Assembly: GCA_964304625.1 (NCBI GenBank)
Contig: OZ199838.1
Span: 2,542,001-2,606,000, forward strand
Reading direction: 5' to 3'
Source: Kudoa neothunni
Lineage: Eukaryota; Cnidaria
DNA length: 64,000 bases
The notes below the pieces were generated by a model. The model had not been told where the DNA came from, did not search any database, and worked only from the letters and a program-made list of their open reading frames with translations. Position 1 is the stretch's first letter, and each line of letters opens with the position of its first letter. A program made the position numbers and the translations under genes. Shown here one piece after another: positions 37,441-51,629 of the stretch.

Positions 37441-39501
37441 TTTAATTTAGAAATGTACATTTTATTTTTTTAATTGTTCGCTACTTCTCTTTATTTGCAA
37501 TACATTCAATGCATTATGAAATCTCGTTATCGAATTATATATTGATTTATACCGTTTTTATTGTAAGGCGAATTAAGTCCATATTATGCTTAAGAATTAC
37601 TCCTATGAATTTATTGGGAAATAGTGGTTTATTTTCTAATTGAGATCGTTAACTTATTAAAATATAAGATAGAAAAATTTATTATTGATATTTCGAGTAC
37701 ATTTTTGTAAATTTTATTTAAATTATTTTTTTTATGATTTTTTACAAATTACTTTCTTATCATTTTAAACTAATGTAGTGAGTTTAAGAATGTACAGATC
37801 CAATTTATCGACCTTTTTTATATATGTTAATGATAAATGACAATAAATTCAATAGATCCCTTCTCCAAAGAATCATTTTTATAGTTGTGTTCACAAAAAA
37901 CTTAATCAAAGAAGAATTTCGGTGTCGGTTGTTTATTCTAATGTCTACAGCTTTTTTGGCTCGGCTATAACGAAAAAATCGTCGTCTTAAGATAATTACG
38001 TTGATGAATTGGATGTTTTCCCCCGCTAAATGCTTTGATAGATAAAATAATTAACTTAAACAGTTAGTTACGATTATTTCTACAGTAAATATCTACTATA
38101 ACGTAACGTTTTCCGAGTAAGTATGGGAGGGGTAGGTAAAACTACACAGTGATAGACCTGTCGTACATAGCACCGCCCGCACCTAACACCCACACTAGTT
38201 ATTTTACATATTGAAAAGGTTCACTCATATTTAAAATGATTTTAAAAATTATATAATGTTAGTATTACTCGCTTTAAATAATTTATAAACATAATTACTA
38301 TGAAAATTCTCTCACCATATTTTTGGCCTATACAGCATATAACCGCGTATTTTTCACACTTGTAGCAACAGTTACTTAATTTGTATTAAATACTAAATAT
38401 TAGATTATAAAATTATATTATTTGAAATTCTGACAAATTAACTAATGGATGTCTTAAAAACAACATCGAATTCATAACTTAAATAGGGAGCATATATTCA
38501 CTGATTTAACTGCGAGTATCTTCAAACTTTTCGCTAAATAGAAAACATTATTGAAGAATGATTAACACACCACGAATAAACTTTATTATAATTTATGAAT
38601 TTATAATTTAATTATGTAATTTATTATTTTTTTTTCTTCCTGAGTTTAGTGCAGTCACACTAAAACCACTTAGTCTTCATACCGCTTTTAGCTTTTTAGG
38701 ATGTGTAAGATTTACGTAAAATGTAGGATGACCCATTGAATCTGAAATCAGAATATTTTATTAGATTTGGTTGAGTTATATTGCCCAATAAATTAATACA
38801 CAGTGATCTAATCGGATCCCAATTCATTTCAAAATATAAATTAAAATCCCCAATGTTTAGCTGTCGAGCTCAGCACACATTCTCTGATAATCATGTTAAT
38901 TTTAAGGAAGATGATTTTTTGAAGAGTTTCCAGCATCAAATATTTTAAAATCACGGGTGGTGTTATATTTAGATGGCAATAGTTGCCACAAAAAATTTTT
39001 CCAAACGTGAAATTTACAAATAATTGGCTCAGCGCTAAGGAAAAAATTTCTTTAAGATTTTCCGGAGTTTTAAATCTTTATCAGTGCTTACAGAAAGTAT
39101 CTCCTCATTTATTAATGACAAAATAAATATTCATTCATAAATACACCAGTTTTAAACAACTTTTTTCTTTATAAATAATACTGACATTACTTTATGACTC
39201 GTTCTATGGGAAATCATTAACTGTTAGGTATTGGAGAACACTGAAAAATGTTTAATATAATTGAGAGTTCAGAAATGAATAAAGTGTGAATATTGAGTTT
39301 TTTCACGTGAATCCAGTAATTTATTGGATGGATAAACACACAGTAGTTCTAGAAAAAAAGAAAAAATCTTGTTCATCTCATCATCTATAAATACTATTGT
39401 ACAAAGTTGATTCGCATCCCGAGTCAGAATTTAACATCACAGCTGTAATCCATGGCTAAAATTTTATTAATATAGTTCATTTTATTTCGTTGGGAAGAAA
39501 T
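37441..39501. other. Non-coding gap with a MULE-related fragment
   Basis: No exon was seen. At 38,150-38,310 lies a fragment matching 5,149-5,310 (ACATAGCACCG; AAAAGGTTCACTCATATTTA; AAAAATTATATAATGTTAG). The rest is plain AT-rich sequence ending at the N gap. Confidence 0.5.
38150..38310 (+). mobile_element. MULE-related terminal fragment
   Basis: It shares long near-identical words with 5,149-5,310 and, more loosely, with the area before the FLYWCH MULE at 51.6 kb. No coding remnant. It recurs at 49,154-49,314. Confidence 0.5.
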
Positions 39502-39701
39502 NNNNNNNNNNNNNNNNNNNNNNNNNNNNNNNNNNNNNNNNNNNNNNNNNNNNNNNNNNNNNNNNNNNNNNNNNNNNNNNNNNNNNNNNNNNNNNNNNNN
39601 NNNNNNNNNNNNNNNNNNNNNNNNNNNNNNNNNNNNNNNNNNNNNNNNNNNNNNNNNNNNNNNNNNNNNNNNNNNNNNNNNNNNNNNNNNNNNNNNNNNN
39701 N
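39502..39701. other. Assembly gap, 200 N
   Basis: The run of N is exactly 200 long, a conventional placeholder length and not a measured gap. The sequence on its right restarts inside RpS3 exon 2 at the equivalent of position 28,698. Confidence 1.
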
Positions 39702-39895
39702 ATTTTTAGTGTCTGCTGATGCGGAGAGGTTAACTTCAACATATCCATCTTGGGCAAGTTCTTTCTGGAGGAAGGCATCAATTTCGGCCAATCTGAGACC
39801 GTCACTGATAAACTAATGTTCGGACAATTAGAATTGATAAAACTAATAACAATTAGATAGGTTACTTGTTTCTTTAGAGATAACTTTTGCGACAT
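39702..39895 (-). CDS. RPS3: RpS3, 5' fragment (cut by the gap)
   Basis: Exon 1 (39895-39866) and the first 111 nt of exon 2 (39812-39702) are identical to RpS3 at 28891-28698. The remaining exons fall in or beyond the N run. This is most simply the edge of an overlapping contig and not a second, truncated gene. Confidence 0.9.
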
Positions 39896-39994
39896 ACTTA
39901 CTCAATGTAACACACACTAACGGCAGAGGCGATTTGGTAAACTCGTGACACCGAAAATGGCCGAAGTAATAAAACGGTGACAATCGACGCTGTT

Positions 39995-41107
39995 ATGCGA
40001 GAACGATCAGAGGTTGACACCGCTTGGTGTAAATATCAGTTTATTCGCAGTGGGTTGGAGAATGCGTTAGGTAACGCTAATTCACCTGTCGAAATCAACG
40101 AACACATAGACACCTTCAAACTTTTTATGCGCGATCAGGCTTCATGTCTGCCTTCAAATCTCTTGAAGCAGGTTCAACAATACTACAGAGATGTTCTTGA
40201 GTTGTTTCATTCGAAAACTGGGACGGGGAAAAATTTTAAGTTCAATCACAGATCTCGTGTTGAAAAGCCGTTGGATGTGATTTTAAATCATTTTTTCTCG
40301 GTTTAATATTTATCATGAAGAGAGTAGTTTTATCTGATCAAACAACATCTTTAACAGGCTCCCAAACAGAAAATTTGTCAAGCGAAACTCTTCCACCAAA
40401 TTTAGTTTGCGGCCAGTTGTCACCCTATCAAATGGATCAGCTTACGATAGATCTTGATGATAATGCACATCAAATAATCTATCTTAATGTCAGCGGGCGC
40501 ACCGATGCTCACCTTGGTGGGTTTAAGTTGAAATCCCTGTCGAATCGGATAATACTCGTGAAGAGTAGTTTCTCGTTGAATACCGCTACTTTAACTGATT
40601 TGAAAAATGTTCGTGTTGTTATTCCAAATGGTGTAGATCACTCCATTCTTGTGGAGAATGCTATGAATTCTGTGTTTGTGATAGAATGTCAACAGTTGAG
40701 ACTGAGGAATTGTCACAATTGCCAATTTTATGTCTCAATCACGGGTGTTAGTCCATCGGGTGGTGGTATTGTCCTCGAATCATCATCATTGTGTTACTTT
40801 GGTAATAAAGTACCTGTTATTTCGAATGGTAAAGGTAATTCTACCTTTCTGTCGATGGTTAAATGCCACTCAATTATTAGATAGAACAGTTGTTTCTTCC
40901 TTGAGTGAATGTCTAGAAAAGCGTTTACTATTGTGCGATAAAAATGACGAGTTCAATCTATCAATTGTTAATGATTTTGATTGGATTGGTCGTGTAGAAA
41001 AATCTCCAAATGTTTTCCCTGTTGGAAGCCATTCGTCTTGTTTGATTGCGGTGTGTTTTGACGGCGACATTCCTGGTGGCGTAAAATTTCTAGAGTTAAC
41101 CGCTTGA
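39995..41107 (+). CDS. TBCC: Tubulin-binding cofactor C, second copy
   Basis: Identical in sequence and exon layout to 28991-30103: exons 39995-40276, 40321-40801 and 40881-41107. See that entry for domains. Probably the same physical gene assembled twice. Confidence 0.88.
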
Positions 41108-44100
41108 ATATGATTTTTTTGTTTTATACATCCCAATATTTATCTTTCATCAAAATTTGAATGATTTGCGTGCATTTTATATTTGGTATTTAAACTATAA
41201 AAATTATTATCATATGGTGCAATCCGTGCTTATCGATTGACTTAGACTTTTATGATATTTGCGAAAATTAATCCCTACCCTAGAGTGTAATTAATGTAAT
41301 TTTTCGGTTATTGCAGTTTAATTTAGTTAGCTCTTTGAACCCCAATATTGCGAATGGCAACATTTTAATTTTGTGATTGTTTTAACGATTTAATTACATT
41401 TTTTAAATATATCCTTATTATAGTAATATAGTTAATGTTTATTTGATTTTATAAAAATGAATTATGAAAACTTGTATATTTTATATCTAGAGCAGTACAG
41501 ATGAATATCCAACTCCACGGCAAGTATAAAAAAGGCTAATAGTACCGTGCGATTGAACTTAGAGTTTGGAGGTTTCAGCAAAATTAAAAAATATACACGT
41601 ATACCATTAAATAAGTTTATTCAACAAATGAATCCAAGAAGAAAATATGTTTTGATGTGTATACTATACAGAAAGATTAATCCATGTTGCCATTTGGCGC
41701 CATGTGTGTATCTTTTTAATTTTTGAAATGAGTGCTTCAATTTTTGTATTTTTTATTTAAAATTAAACATAATGAACAAACAAAATTAGTTCAGCCGCTG
41801 AATTAAATTCGAGGTTCAGTTCAAAGGGTTTGGATACATTTTTATATTATTTAAATTGCACATTGTGAGCAGAGAAAGAATTTTGACTTGTTGTGATTCG
41901 TTGTTATATGGGAATCTTACCTATGCTTATTCCATACTTATTCCATAAAAAATGGATAAAGAATTTATTTCTTATCGAAATTATTTTTTGAATTTTTAAG
42001 CCAAGTTATGCTAAATATCGAGTGGTATGGATTTTTTAAGGTTTTTAAAGTTGTAAACACATTTTGTGTAAAATGGAGGGAAATAAGTCAAATTTAAGAC
42101 CATCTTTACTAGAAATGAAGGAGTTCACTATTACGTGAAATATTTTTGTAATTTATATAACGCTTAGTAAATTCGTTAACACTGATTTAAAGATAATTTT
42201 CAAGGTATTTCTTCAATCCTTGATGATGCATTGGCATTTATCCTTGCAATTATGGACGCTTATATTTATTAAATTTGACAATTTAAATTGACAAATATAT
42301 TTGAATGTCGAACTTAATTCTGCTCTCACAAAAACAGAATTAAAAAAACAAATTTTTTTCGAAGGATATTTGCACGCTCATTGATGATTATTTTAGTTTT
42401 TTCATAAAACTGACTTTTTTATATTATTTATTATTCAATTTAATCGTTCCGCAAAGTTTGCTTAAATTGAGATTTTGGAAATTGTCTGGTCTATACAGTC
42501 CAGTCTTTACTCGATTTTGCTCACTTTGTGAAAAGTTATTTTATTGTAATTCTATACGTTCCTAATGCTTACACGAGCAATATATTCAAGATGACGTTAG
42601 TTTTAGTGTAAATAATTGACTATAAATGATGCAAAACAAATACTTAAATGCACGTGACACGTCGATTTTACACACTTTTTTAGACACTCTGTTGATTGAT
42701 GTAGCATTATTACCTGGAAAATTTGAAATATTATGATAAACAGAGATGAAATCATAGAATATTTTGAAAATCTTCCATTTAAAAACGTTAAAATAGCTAC
42801 TAAAACATTTCAACATACAAATATAGTAATTTTAAATGGAATTATTAAAGAAATGAATCATATTTCCCATTAAATTAAAAGTTTCAATCGTTTTCGACTA
42901 TTGTTAAAATTGGAAAATGATATTTTATGTTGTTGAGGATCGAAATTTGGCGCAATCCAAAATAATTGATTGTTGCAAAAATTGAAACTAATTATCAATT
43001 GATTTTTGCCTACCATAGAATTTTTATTTATTTCTGTCATGGCGATAAAAAGGAGCTCCAATTTTTCTTCTACGTACTAAACATAAGGCGTTGATTGCGC
43101 AACATTCAATCAACCGATTTTACACAAAATTTTATATTGGCCTAGAAATGATTATGAAAAATCGGTTATCTACTTTATTATCAACTAGCTGGAACTGCCC
43201 AGCGTTGCTTGGGGAAGATTTCACCTAGAGGCATTTTTTAATAGCATTCAAAAAATATATTGAAATCTCGAATTAACCCATAGAAACAAAATATCTAAAA
43301 ATTTTTAATCAACTTACTATAACGATTTGGATTATGTAATTTAAATTATTATAATTTCTGTGAAGGAAAGTATCAATCCCGGCGTCCATTTAAAAATAGA
43401 AAAAATAAAAGAGATAGAAGAAAACTTATGAAAATTAATCGATATTGTTAAAATTAGCATTGTTTAACTAGGCATAAACATACATGCGCTTTTATCATAA
43501 ACAATTTAAATAATTTGGTGAAATAAAAGTACAACCATCCGCATTGAATTTAATCACATAAAGTAAAACTTAGCGGACAATTTAATGAAACCTATGAACG
43601 CAGTATTTCCATTATAACGCTTCAATCAACGTAACTTTAACGTTCTCCACGAATTCGTTATTTATGAAACATATATAGATTTTTTACCACATTTAAAACC
43701 ATTAATAGAACTTATAAAATATACTTATCAAGTCATATACGTTAAAACTCCGCAAATAAGGAGTGTGTTTAAACAGACACCCAAATAGAAATGCCAACCT
43801 TATATATAAAGATAGATAGATAGATAGAAGCAGTTAATGAACATATGATGGAGCATATAAAGAAGATAGTTAACTTCAACCGACCATAATCATGAAATAA
43901 GCAAGTGCTAATCCTACTATAGTTGAACTCATTTAATCCGAAAAACAAACTTTAAACCGACAAAATCACTATTTCATAAATACTTTTTGGAAGCTTTAGT
44001 AGTCCGAAAACAATTAAACGATTTTTTAAATATTACAAATTTATAAAAATTTTATATATGGCTCTCTATAAGGAAAAAATTATCCGCACATGCGTACTTA

Positions 44101-45453
44101 GGGACATACATACACTGACACATACACAAACAAACATACCGACAGAACTCTTTTATATATATATAAAGGATAATTATCTGGAAATAAATTTTTTCCATTT
44201 GAAATATTATTCATATCCCCCCAACAAATAATATTTAAATTACTTTTAGAACTTCAACATCACTAGCCATAATACATAAAGATACGTTTTTATTTAAAAA
44301 GCTGTGAAACACGAGCGTGGAGGCTTCACGGAGTTTACTGAATACGCATGCGCCACCAACAAATAAATCAGCCCTTCTCAACTGAAATTGGACTCGCACC
44401 CCCATTTGATGACAAAACGAGATTCGCGCACACCTTTGCATACGATAAGGTGTAACTGACTTAAAATTTCTCAAAAATTATTTTCAATTTTGATCGGATC
44501 TCGCACCTTTGAGACCAAAGTTAACATCCCTAACGTGTGGACACCCCTAGTTGGGAACCCTTAAAATACATAAAAAGGCACTAGAGTAAGAAAACTTATT
44601 AATATAATTTTTTGATTTCGAGTTATTCCCTCCCTCTCCTAAGAATAGACAACCCACACATGTGGTTTATACCGATCTATAGCAATAGTCGGTGTCTAAA
44701 AAGACGATCTTCGAAAATTACTTAATAGTTCGACAATGATAATCGACGAATATAGATTATAATCAAAAATTGCTAGGGCATGATGGCATATAATTAATAT
44801 TTAAATGGATTATTCTAAAATATGCATGAATACACCTTTTCCGTTTTATTTTAATAAATCAATATTAAACTATAAAGGGTACAGTTATTTAATTCAATAT
44901 TAAAAAATAACAAACTTAATATACTTTGTGATACAATTTCGTGCGATAATTGAAGCTAAAATTTGGGTCAAATTTAGCAATTAAGTTATTATACAGATAA
45001 TATTTTCAAATTAAAACAAAAAATAATTTATTATAAAAATTTTCTTTTAAAATATTTCGACTACATTTTCAATTGATTTCCATATCGTAGCCATTTTGTG
45101 GACTTCAAAATCAAATATGTAACTAATCAAGAGTTAATAGTTAATGGTGCGCGTAGTTGTGGGCAACTTTTAGAACAAAAGATATAAATCACATTTTTAG
45201 ACAAGCTTACTTACAAATTCTGGAACGTAAAAATCAGGCCTATAATTATGAATTTTTAGTTTTCACCTCAAAATCCAAAATATCATATTAATACGCGAGG
45301 TTTATGGATCCCCCTCATAAATACCTCATAAACAGCATGTGAGCGACATTGACTTATGTTAAGTTGGGATGCGAAGTTCTAGGATTAAAATTATACACAC
45401 TAATAGAAAAAGAACATTTTTAATCTTAAAAATTATAATAATATAAATAGTTA
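41108..45453. other. Copy of the repeat-bearing gap at 30.1-34.4 kb
   Basis: It holds the second copies of the (GATA)n-tailed repeat (43,187-43,834), the tail fragment (44,045-44,176) and the hAT-type MITE (44,369-44,562). No gene. Confidence 0.5.
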
Positions 45454-46176
45454 TTAATTTAGGTTGTAATCATGTGCCTGTGGATCAAAGAATGGATGTA
45501 ATTGATTAAGATTAGGGCCTCCATTAGTGTTGTTTTTGCAGTAAGAAAATTTCCCAATTTTGCCTTCGAAAGCGAGTGCTAGGATAGTATTGAGATACTC
45601 CTAGAGAAGTGAATCAACGAAACGAATTAATTCTATAAAAATGTTCAATTAATTTTATCTCCTACCTCTAATACCACTTTCCTATATCTGAGAAGAGAAT
45701 CGTTTGGTATTTGAGATAGTTTGTGAGGGAAAAAACAATTGTTCACCTAATATTAAATAAAATCAAAACACCTTAATTATTGTTACACTGGGAGATATTG
45801 CACATAAGTCTGTGTGAAGTTTTCTAAATGAATTGTACCGTCGCCATATTTCATAAAAAGCATGTTTCACCTTGACCTACATTCGTGAAAATTGTAAACT
45901 CAATCTCAATGTGACCGAATAGAATCGGCTACTTTAACACAAAACTGATTAAATGATGAAGTTTCTAAGGAAACAGAACGATATCCAGTGATTTTTGCAG
46001 CAACAGGCACACTTTGGTATGCTTTGATTCTCTCTATAAAATTTTCCACGCACACCGGTACGTCAATGTTCTCGACTTCGTTATAGAAATTCTAGTTAAA
46101 AAATAGAATTAAAAATTTTCCTAAAAAATCACCTTTTCCATCGATTCAATGCTCTCAGTATCATCATCAACCGACT

Positions 46177-46208
<32 letters not shown>

Positions 46209-47082
46209 TGTATCAATTAAAGTAAAAAATCTCTCCAAAAAGTCAAATACTATGTTGTGTTGTTTACGAAGTGAATCATTTGCATTTCTATTCCTAAAAT
46301 ACAGATTGAAAAAATCTACAAAAAATAAAATAAACTCAAATATACATCTGCACCGCAGTGTCCAATTTTTCAGACATTTGACGAATTTCCTTGATATTGG
46401 TTTGGATTTGAGTTTTTAATTTACTATAATGTGAATCTCCCTCACATACTATTAATGAAATATTTCCATCAGGTTTCGAAGAATGTGACTTAATGTCTTT
46501 ATCTTCAGTTGAAATAGCCCCTTCAGGGTGAGAGTTAGCTCCACAAATAAGAGCTGTTTCCGCGATAAAAAACAACTAAAATTATTTAATAATTACCATA
46601 TTTAATATTGTAATCACTTCTAAAATCTTTCTATAGATCACAATCATACTAGTATTGTCTTTGAGGCAATGTCGATTGAAAAAGTTGTGTGTAAATTGAA
46701 TTTTGGTGTTTTCCAGCATTGTCATCTCATACTCTAGAGACTTTTGATATGTGACAATATCTCTCGACCACAGCTGTACAAATATGAATCTCATTCGATC
46801 ATTTTCTTGATGAAATTTGTGAATATAATCTTCAAATTGAACCCATTTTGAGGTGGCCCCACTAATCATTGATTCATCAGTTATATCGTCCAATATCTTT
46901 TTCTCTTCTTCCACATTATTGTTTTGTTGTACTAAAGATGGATTCTCTTTTGTTTCCTCGTCCGATCGTTCCATACACATCCCACATTTTATTAGTAACT
47001 TAAGTAGGTTTTTGTGTTCCTTGGTGACTTTATTATACTGAGTAACTAGATTATCGATGTCATTGTTTGAATTGTGTCCCAT
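45454..47082 (-). CDS. PX-domain protein, second copy
   Basis: Identical to 34450-36078 at an offset of 11,004, including the intron microsatellite length. Exons are at the same relative positions. Probably an assembly duplicate. Confidence 0.8.
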
Positions 47083-47310
47083 TTAATATTCAGTAAAGCG
47101 GAAGTAAAATAAATAAAAAGTAAAAATAATTCTTATTGATTGACGAAATGCGCGTGCGTAAGTGTTAGTAAGTGGAGATTTCTCGTGTTATTTACTCAAA
47201 CATCTAAGAGTCGCATTAGTTTTGTAAAAATATTATTAATTTTAATTTTATGAATTTAAAGGATCAAATTTAGCTCATCATAAAGGTGTTTATAGTTTGC
47301 GTAACTAGAA

Positions 47311-48444
47311 ATGGATGGAGATACAGTAATTTTTATATTAACTGCTTACATGTATTAAAAATTAATTCGCTGATATTGATTATTATATTAGGCTGACCAA
47401 AGACGAAGTAATTCTGAGTTGGGACATATGTGTAATTAAATTGAATATTTGTACGTAGAGCTGTCAAATGTTCCACTGTGTGAGTTGGTAAAGGCTCAAA
47501 AAGAATTGGGTGTTAAAAAGTTAGTTTTAATATTTAAGTTATGAGTTTATTTTTTCCATTACAATTATAATAGAACCCAACAAATACTATTATTCAATAA
47601 TGAAGCGGAGATGGAGGCGGAATCAGGTTTCTCCTCAGTACAATCACTAAAAAGAGATCATCGCTCAGCTCGTAAACCAATGATGCCTGGAAAAATAAAA
47701 TCTGAAGCGTAATAACAAATATTTTTTGAGAGGTTTTGTATGAAGGTTATTGGTTGTAGCCCATTGGAAATATCGGCGAAAGTCCGAGCCAAACCACAAC
47801 CTCTCAATATTATGAAAGTGAAGAAGACAGTATAGCGATTACTGAGCAAAAATTAGTTGTTAAAAATGCGTTTTGCAGATCAAAATAGATCCTAGATATG
47901 GGGAAAGATTCGGCAAATTTGATGAGGATAAATTCAACAAAGCCTATGGTTTCATTGATGAACTTCGCCAGTCAGAATTAACTGTACTCTAATGAGATAA
48001 TTCAGCTAATTCAAAATTTTTTATTTATTAGGCGGTTCAAAAAAAATTAAGAAAAACCAAAAATAACGAAGAAAAGGATAAACTTAAACAATTTCAAAAA
48101 TCAGCTGTATTTATTTCTAGAAACTAATTTATAATTTTTTACAATCAGCTAAACCGAATCGCTTCTCAAAAAGATAAAGCCTCCTCGAAACAAGTGGAGA
48201 AACTTATTAGAAATAAAGAAAAAGAAATATCCTCGAAATCAAATTCTCCCTTCTATTTCAAAAATAGTAGATTTGAGTTGGTGAATCCAATTTAATGGTT
48301 TTAGGTGTGAAAAAACAGTTTTACTTTGCGCATAAATTCTCTCAACTGAAACAACAAGGTAAACTGGACAAATACCTACAAAAGAAACGCGTTAAAGTTG
48401 GAAAAATCGAATCGAGACGTCCATATGATAATGTGAACCAATAG
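47311..48444 (+). CDS. RRP36: RRP36 homolog, second copy
   Basis: Identical to 36307-37440 at an offset of 11,004, all nine exons included. Probably an assembly duplicate. Confidence 0.88.
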
Positions 48445-51400
48445 TTTAATTTAGAAATGTACATTTTATTTTTTTAATTGTTCGCTACTTCTCTTTATTT
48501 GCAATACATTCAATGCATTATGAAATCTCGTTATCGAATTATATATTGATTTATACCGTTTTTATTGTAAGGCGAATTAAGTCCATATTATGCTTAAGAA
48601 TTACTCCTATGAATTTATTGGGAAATAGTGGTTTATTTTCTAATTGAGATCGTTAACTTATTAAAATATAAGATAGAAAAATTTATTATTGATATTTCGA
48701 GTACATTTTTGTAAATTTTATTTAAATTATTTTTTTTATGATTTTTTACAAATTACTTTCTTATCATTTTAAACTAATGTAGTGAGTTTAAGAATGTACA
48801 GATCCAATTTATCGACCTTTTTTATATATGTTAATGATAAATGACAATAAATTCAATAGATCCCTTCTCCAAAGAATCATTTTTATAGTTGTGTTCACAA
48901 AAAACTTAATCAAAGAAGAATTTCGGTGTCGGTTGTTTATTCTAATGTCTACAGCTTTTTTGGCTCGGCTATAACGAAAAAATCGTCGTCTTAAGATAAT
49001 TACGTTGATGAATTGGATGTTTTCCCCCGCTAAATGCTTTGATAGATAAAATAATTAACTTAAACAGTTAGTTACGATTATTTCTACAGTAAATATCTAC
49101 TATAACGTAACGTTTTCCGAGTAAGTATGGGAGGGGTAGGTAAAACTACACAGTGATAGACCTGTCGTACATAGCACCGCCCGCACCTAACACCCACACT
49201 AGTTATTTTACATATTGAAAAGGTTCACTCATATTTAAAATGATTTTAAAAATTATATAATGTTAGTATTACTCGCTTTAAATAATTTATAAACATAATT
49301 ACTATGAAAATTCTCTCACCATATTTTTGGCCTATACAGCATATAACCGCGTATTTTTCACACTTGTAGCAACAGTTACTTAATTTGTATTAAATACTAA
49401 ATATTAGATTATAAAATTATATTATTTGAAATTCTGACAAATTAACTAATGGATGTCTTAAAAACAACATCGAATTCATAACTTAAATAGGGAGCATATA
49501 TTCACTGATTTAACTGCGAGTATCTTCAAACTTTTCGCTAAATAGAAAACATTATTGAAGAATGATTAACACACCACGAATAAACTTTATTATAATTTAT
49601 GAATTTATAATTTAATTATGTAATTTATTATTTTTTTTTCTTCCTGAGTTTAGTGCAGTCACACTAAAACCACTTAGTCTTCATACCGCTTTTAGCTTTT
49701 TAGGATGTGTAAGATTTACGTAAAATGTAGGATGACCCATTGAATCTGAAATCAGAATATTTTATTAGATTTGGTTGAGTTATATTGCCCAATAAATTAA
49801 TACACAGTGATCTAATCGGATCCCAATTCATTTCAAAATATAAATTAAAATCCCCAATGTTTAGCTGTCGAGCTCAGCACACATTCTCTGATAATCATGT
49901 TAATTTTAAGGAAGATGATTTTTTGAAGAGTTTCCAGCATCAAATATTTTAAAATCACGGGTGGTGTTATATTTAGATGGCAATAGTTGCCACAAAAAAT
50001 TTTTCCAAACGTGAAATTTACAAATAATTGGCTCAGCGCTAAGGAAAAAATTTCTTTAAGATTTTCCGGAGTTTTAAATCTTTATCAGTGCTTACAGAAA
50101 GTATCTCCTCATTTATTAATGACAAAATAAATATTCATTCATAAATACACCAGTTTTAAACAACTTTTTTCTTTATAAATAATACTGACATTACTTTATG
50201 ACTCGTTCTATGGGAAATCATTAACTGTTAGGTATTGGAGAACACTGAAAAATGTTTAATATAATTGAGAGTTCAGAAATGAATAAAGTGTGAATATTGA
50301 GTTTTTTCACGTGAATCCAGTAATTTATTGGATGGATAAACACACAGTAGTTCTAGAAAAAAAGAAAAAATCTTGTTCATCTCATCATCTATAAATACTA
50401 TTGTACAAAGTTGATTCGCATCCCGAGTCAGAATTTAACATCACAGCTGTAATCCATGGCTAAAATTTTATTAATATAGTTCATTTTATTTCGTTGGGAA
50501 GAAATATTTTTCGTATTGTGTATGGAATTGAGTATACCTATTTTACCGGTTTCTTAATGTATTTTAGATTACAGATTTATTAGTTAACAAGCATAGAGAT
50601 TAATTCTGATATTAGTTTATCTTGCGATCTGATTTACGTTGTGGCAGTAAACACTTGAGATTTACCTAATTTGTTTTGTGGTTATATTCTATGTATATAA
50701 ATTTTACTTCAAGTGTTTTCCCGTCGGAGCTCATTCCTATCATAATATGAGTCTGGCCGGTCCCCAGTAAAGTTTTATTCTCTCTTACAACCCCTAGTCT
50801 CTTATGATAATGATGATCAAAATAGAAAATGTACTTTATAATAGTATTTCAATTTCTTATTAAATTTTTTCGAAGGCAACTCGCTTGACATAGATAATGT
50901 TTTAATCTCTTTTTATTAAGTCACATCATGATTCTTTTTCGTATGACTATATATTCTTCTAGTTGACTAAAAAGGCTGAATTTGCTTTTACATAAATGAG
51001 GAAAAATTATTAATGATTATAATCATTAATATTAAATATAAATTATAATTCATAATTATTACAAGTTTTTTATGTTTATTTTCATAACACTTTAACATAC
51101 TTTTTTAGCGCCATCCGTTTTAAAGTATCCAAGTAAGTCCGATAAAATATTATTAACCTAAAATTGAGATACTAAATAACTTTTAATCAACAACAAAGAG
51201 TTTATATATGCATGTTTTGTACTTATAATAGATTTTATATAGTTTAGGCGACCTGAGGTTGGATCATCTATTTCCAGGCTCAAAACAGCCTGGAAACACT
51301 CAGTTATGATAATATAACATCAGATATTATTTCAATGATCGCTATTTGCATATAAATAAACCAATATTTTATACTTTTAAGCCATAAATTATTATTAAAA

Positions 51401-51620
51401 CCAACTTAAAAGGCTGATTTTGAACGTGAAATCCATACAATAAATTTTAACACGAAAATTTAAAATTTAATCAGAAAAAAAATATGTTTAAGTAGTAACG
51501 AAAATTATAGGTCTAAGCATTTTCCGAATTAGGAGAAATTGGAATTCTTGGCAATAGACAGTCCCGACATGGAATTATCGCTAGCGTGGTAATAGCCACT
51601 GCCATGAAAAAATGAGCGAT
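48445..51620. other. Non-coding; end of copy 2, then unique sequence
   Basis: 48,445-50,505 repeats 37,441-39,501, including the MULE-related fragment at 49,154-49,314. From 50,506 the sequence is unique and AT-rich, with no exon seen. A perfect 9-bp hairpin (TTTCCAGGC and GCCTGGAAA, loop of 8) lies at 51,271-51,296. Confidence 0.5.
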
Positions 51621-51629
51621 AAAAAGTCA

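Larger units (their letters stand above)
28698..39501. repeat. Copy 1 of an exact 10,804-bp duplication
   Basis: Every landmark compared in this interval recurs 11,004 bp later without a visible difference: TBCC, the PX gene, RRP36, the (ATA)n tract and both junctions. Copy 2 begins immediately after a 200-N gap and copy 1 ends immediately before it. Confidence 0.95.
39702..50505. repeat. Copy 2 of the 10,804-bp duplication (probable assembly artefact)
   Basis: Position x here corresponds to x minus 11,004. Unique sequence resumes at 50,506. See the matching entry for copy 1. Confidence 0.95.

Noticed and set aside
28698-50505. A genuine recent tandem gene duplication
   Set aside because: No difference was seen anywhere, including microsatellite length, and the break falls exactly at a 200-N placeholder; a contig overlap is simpler.
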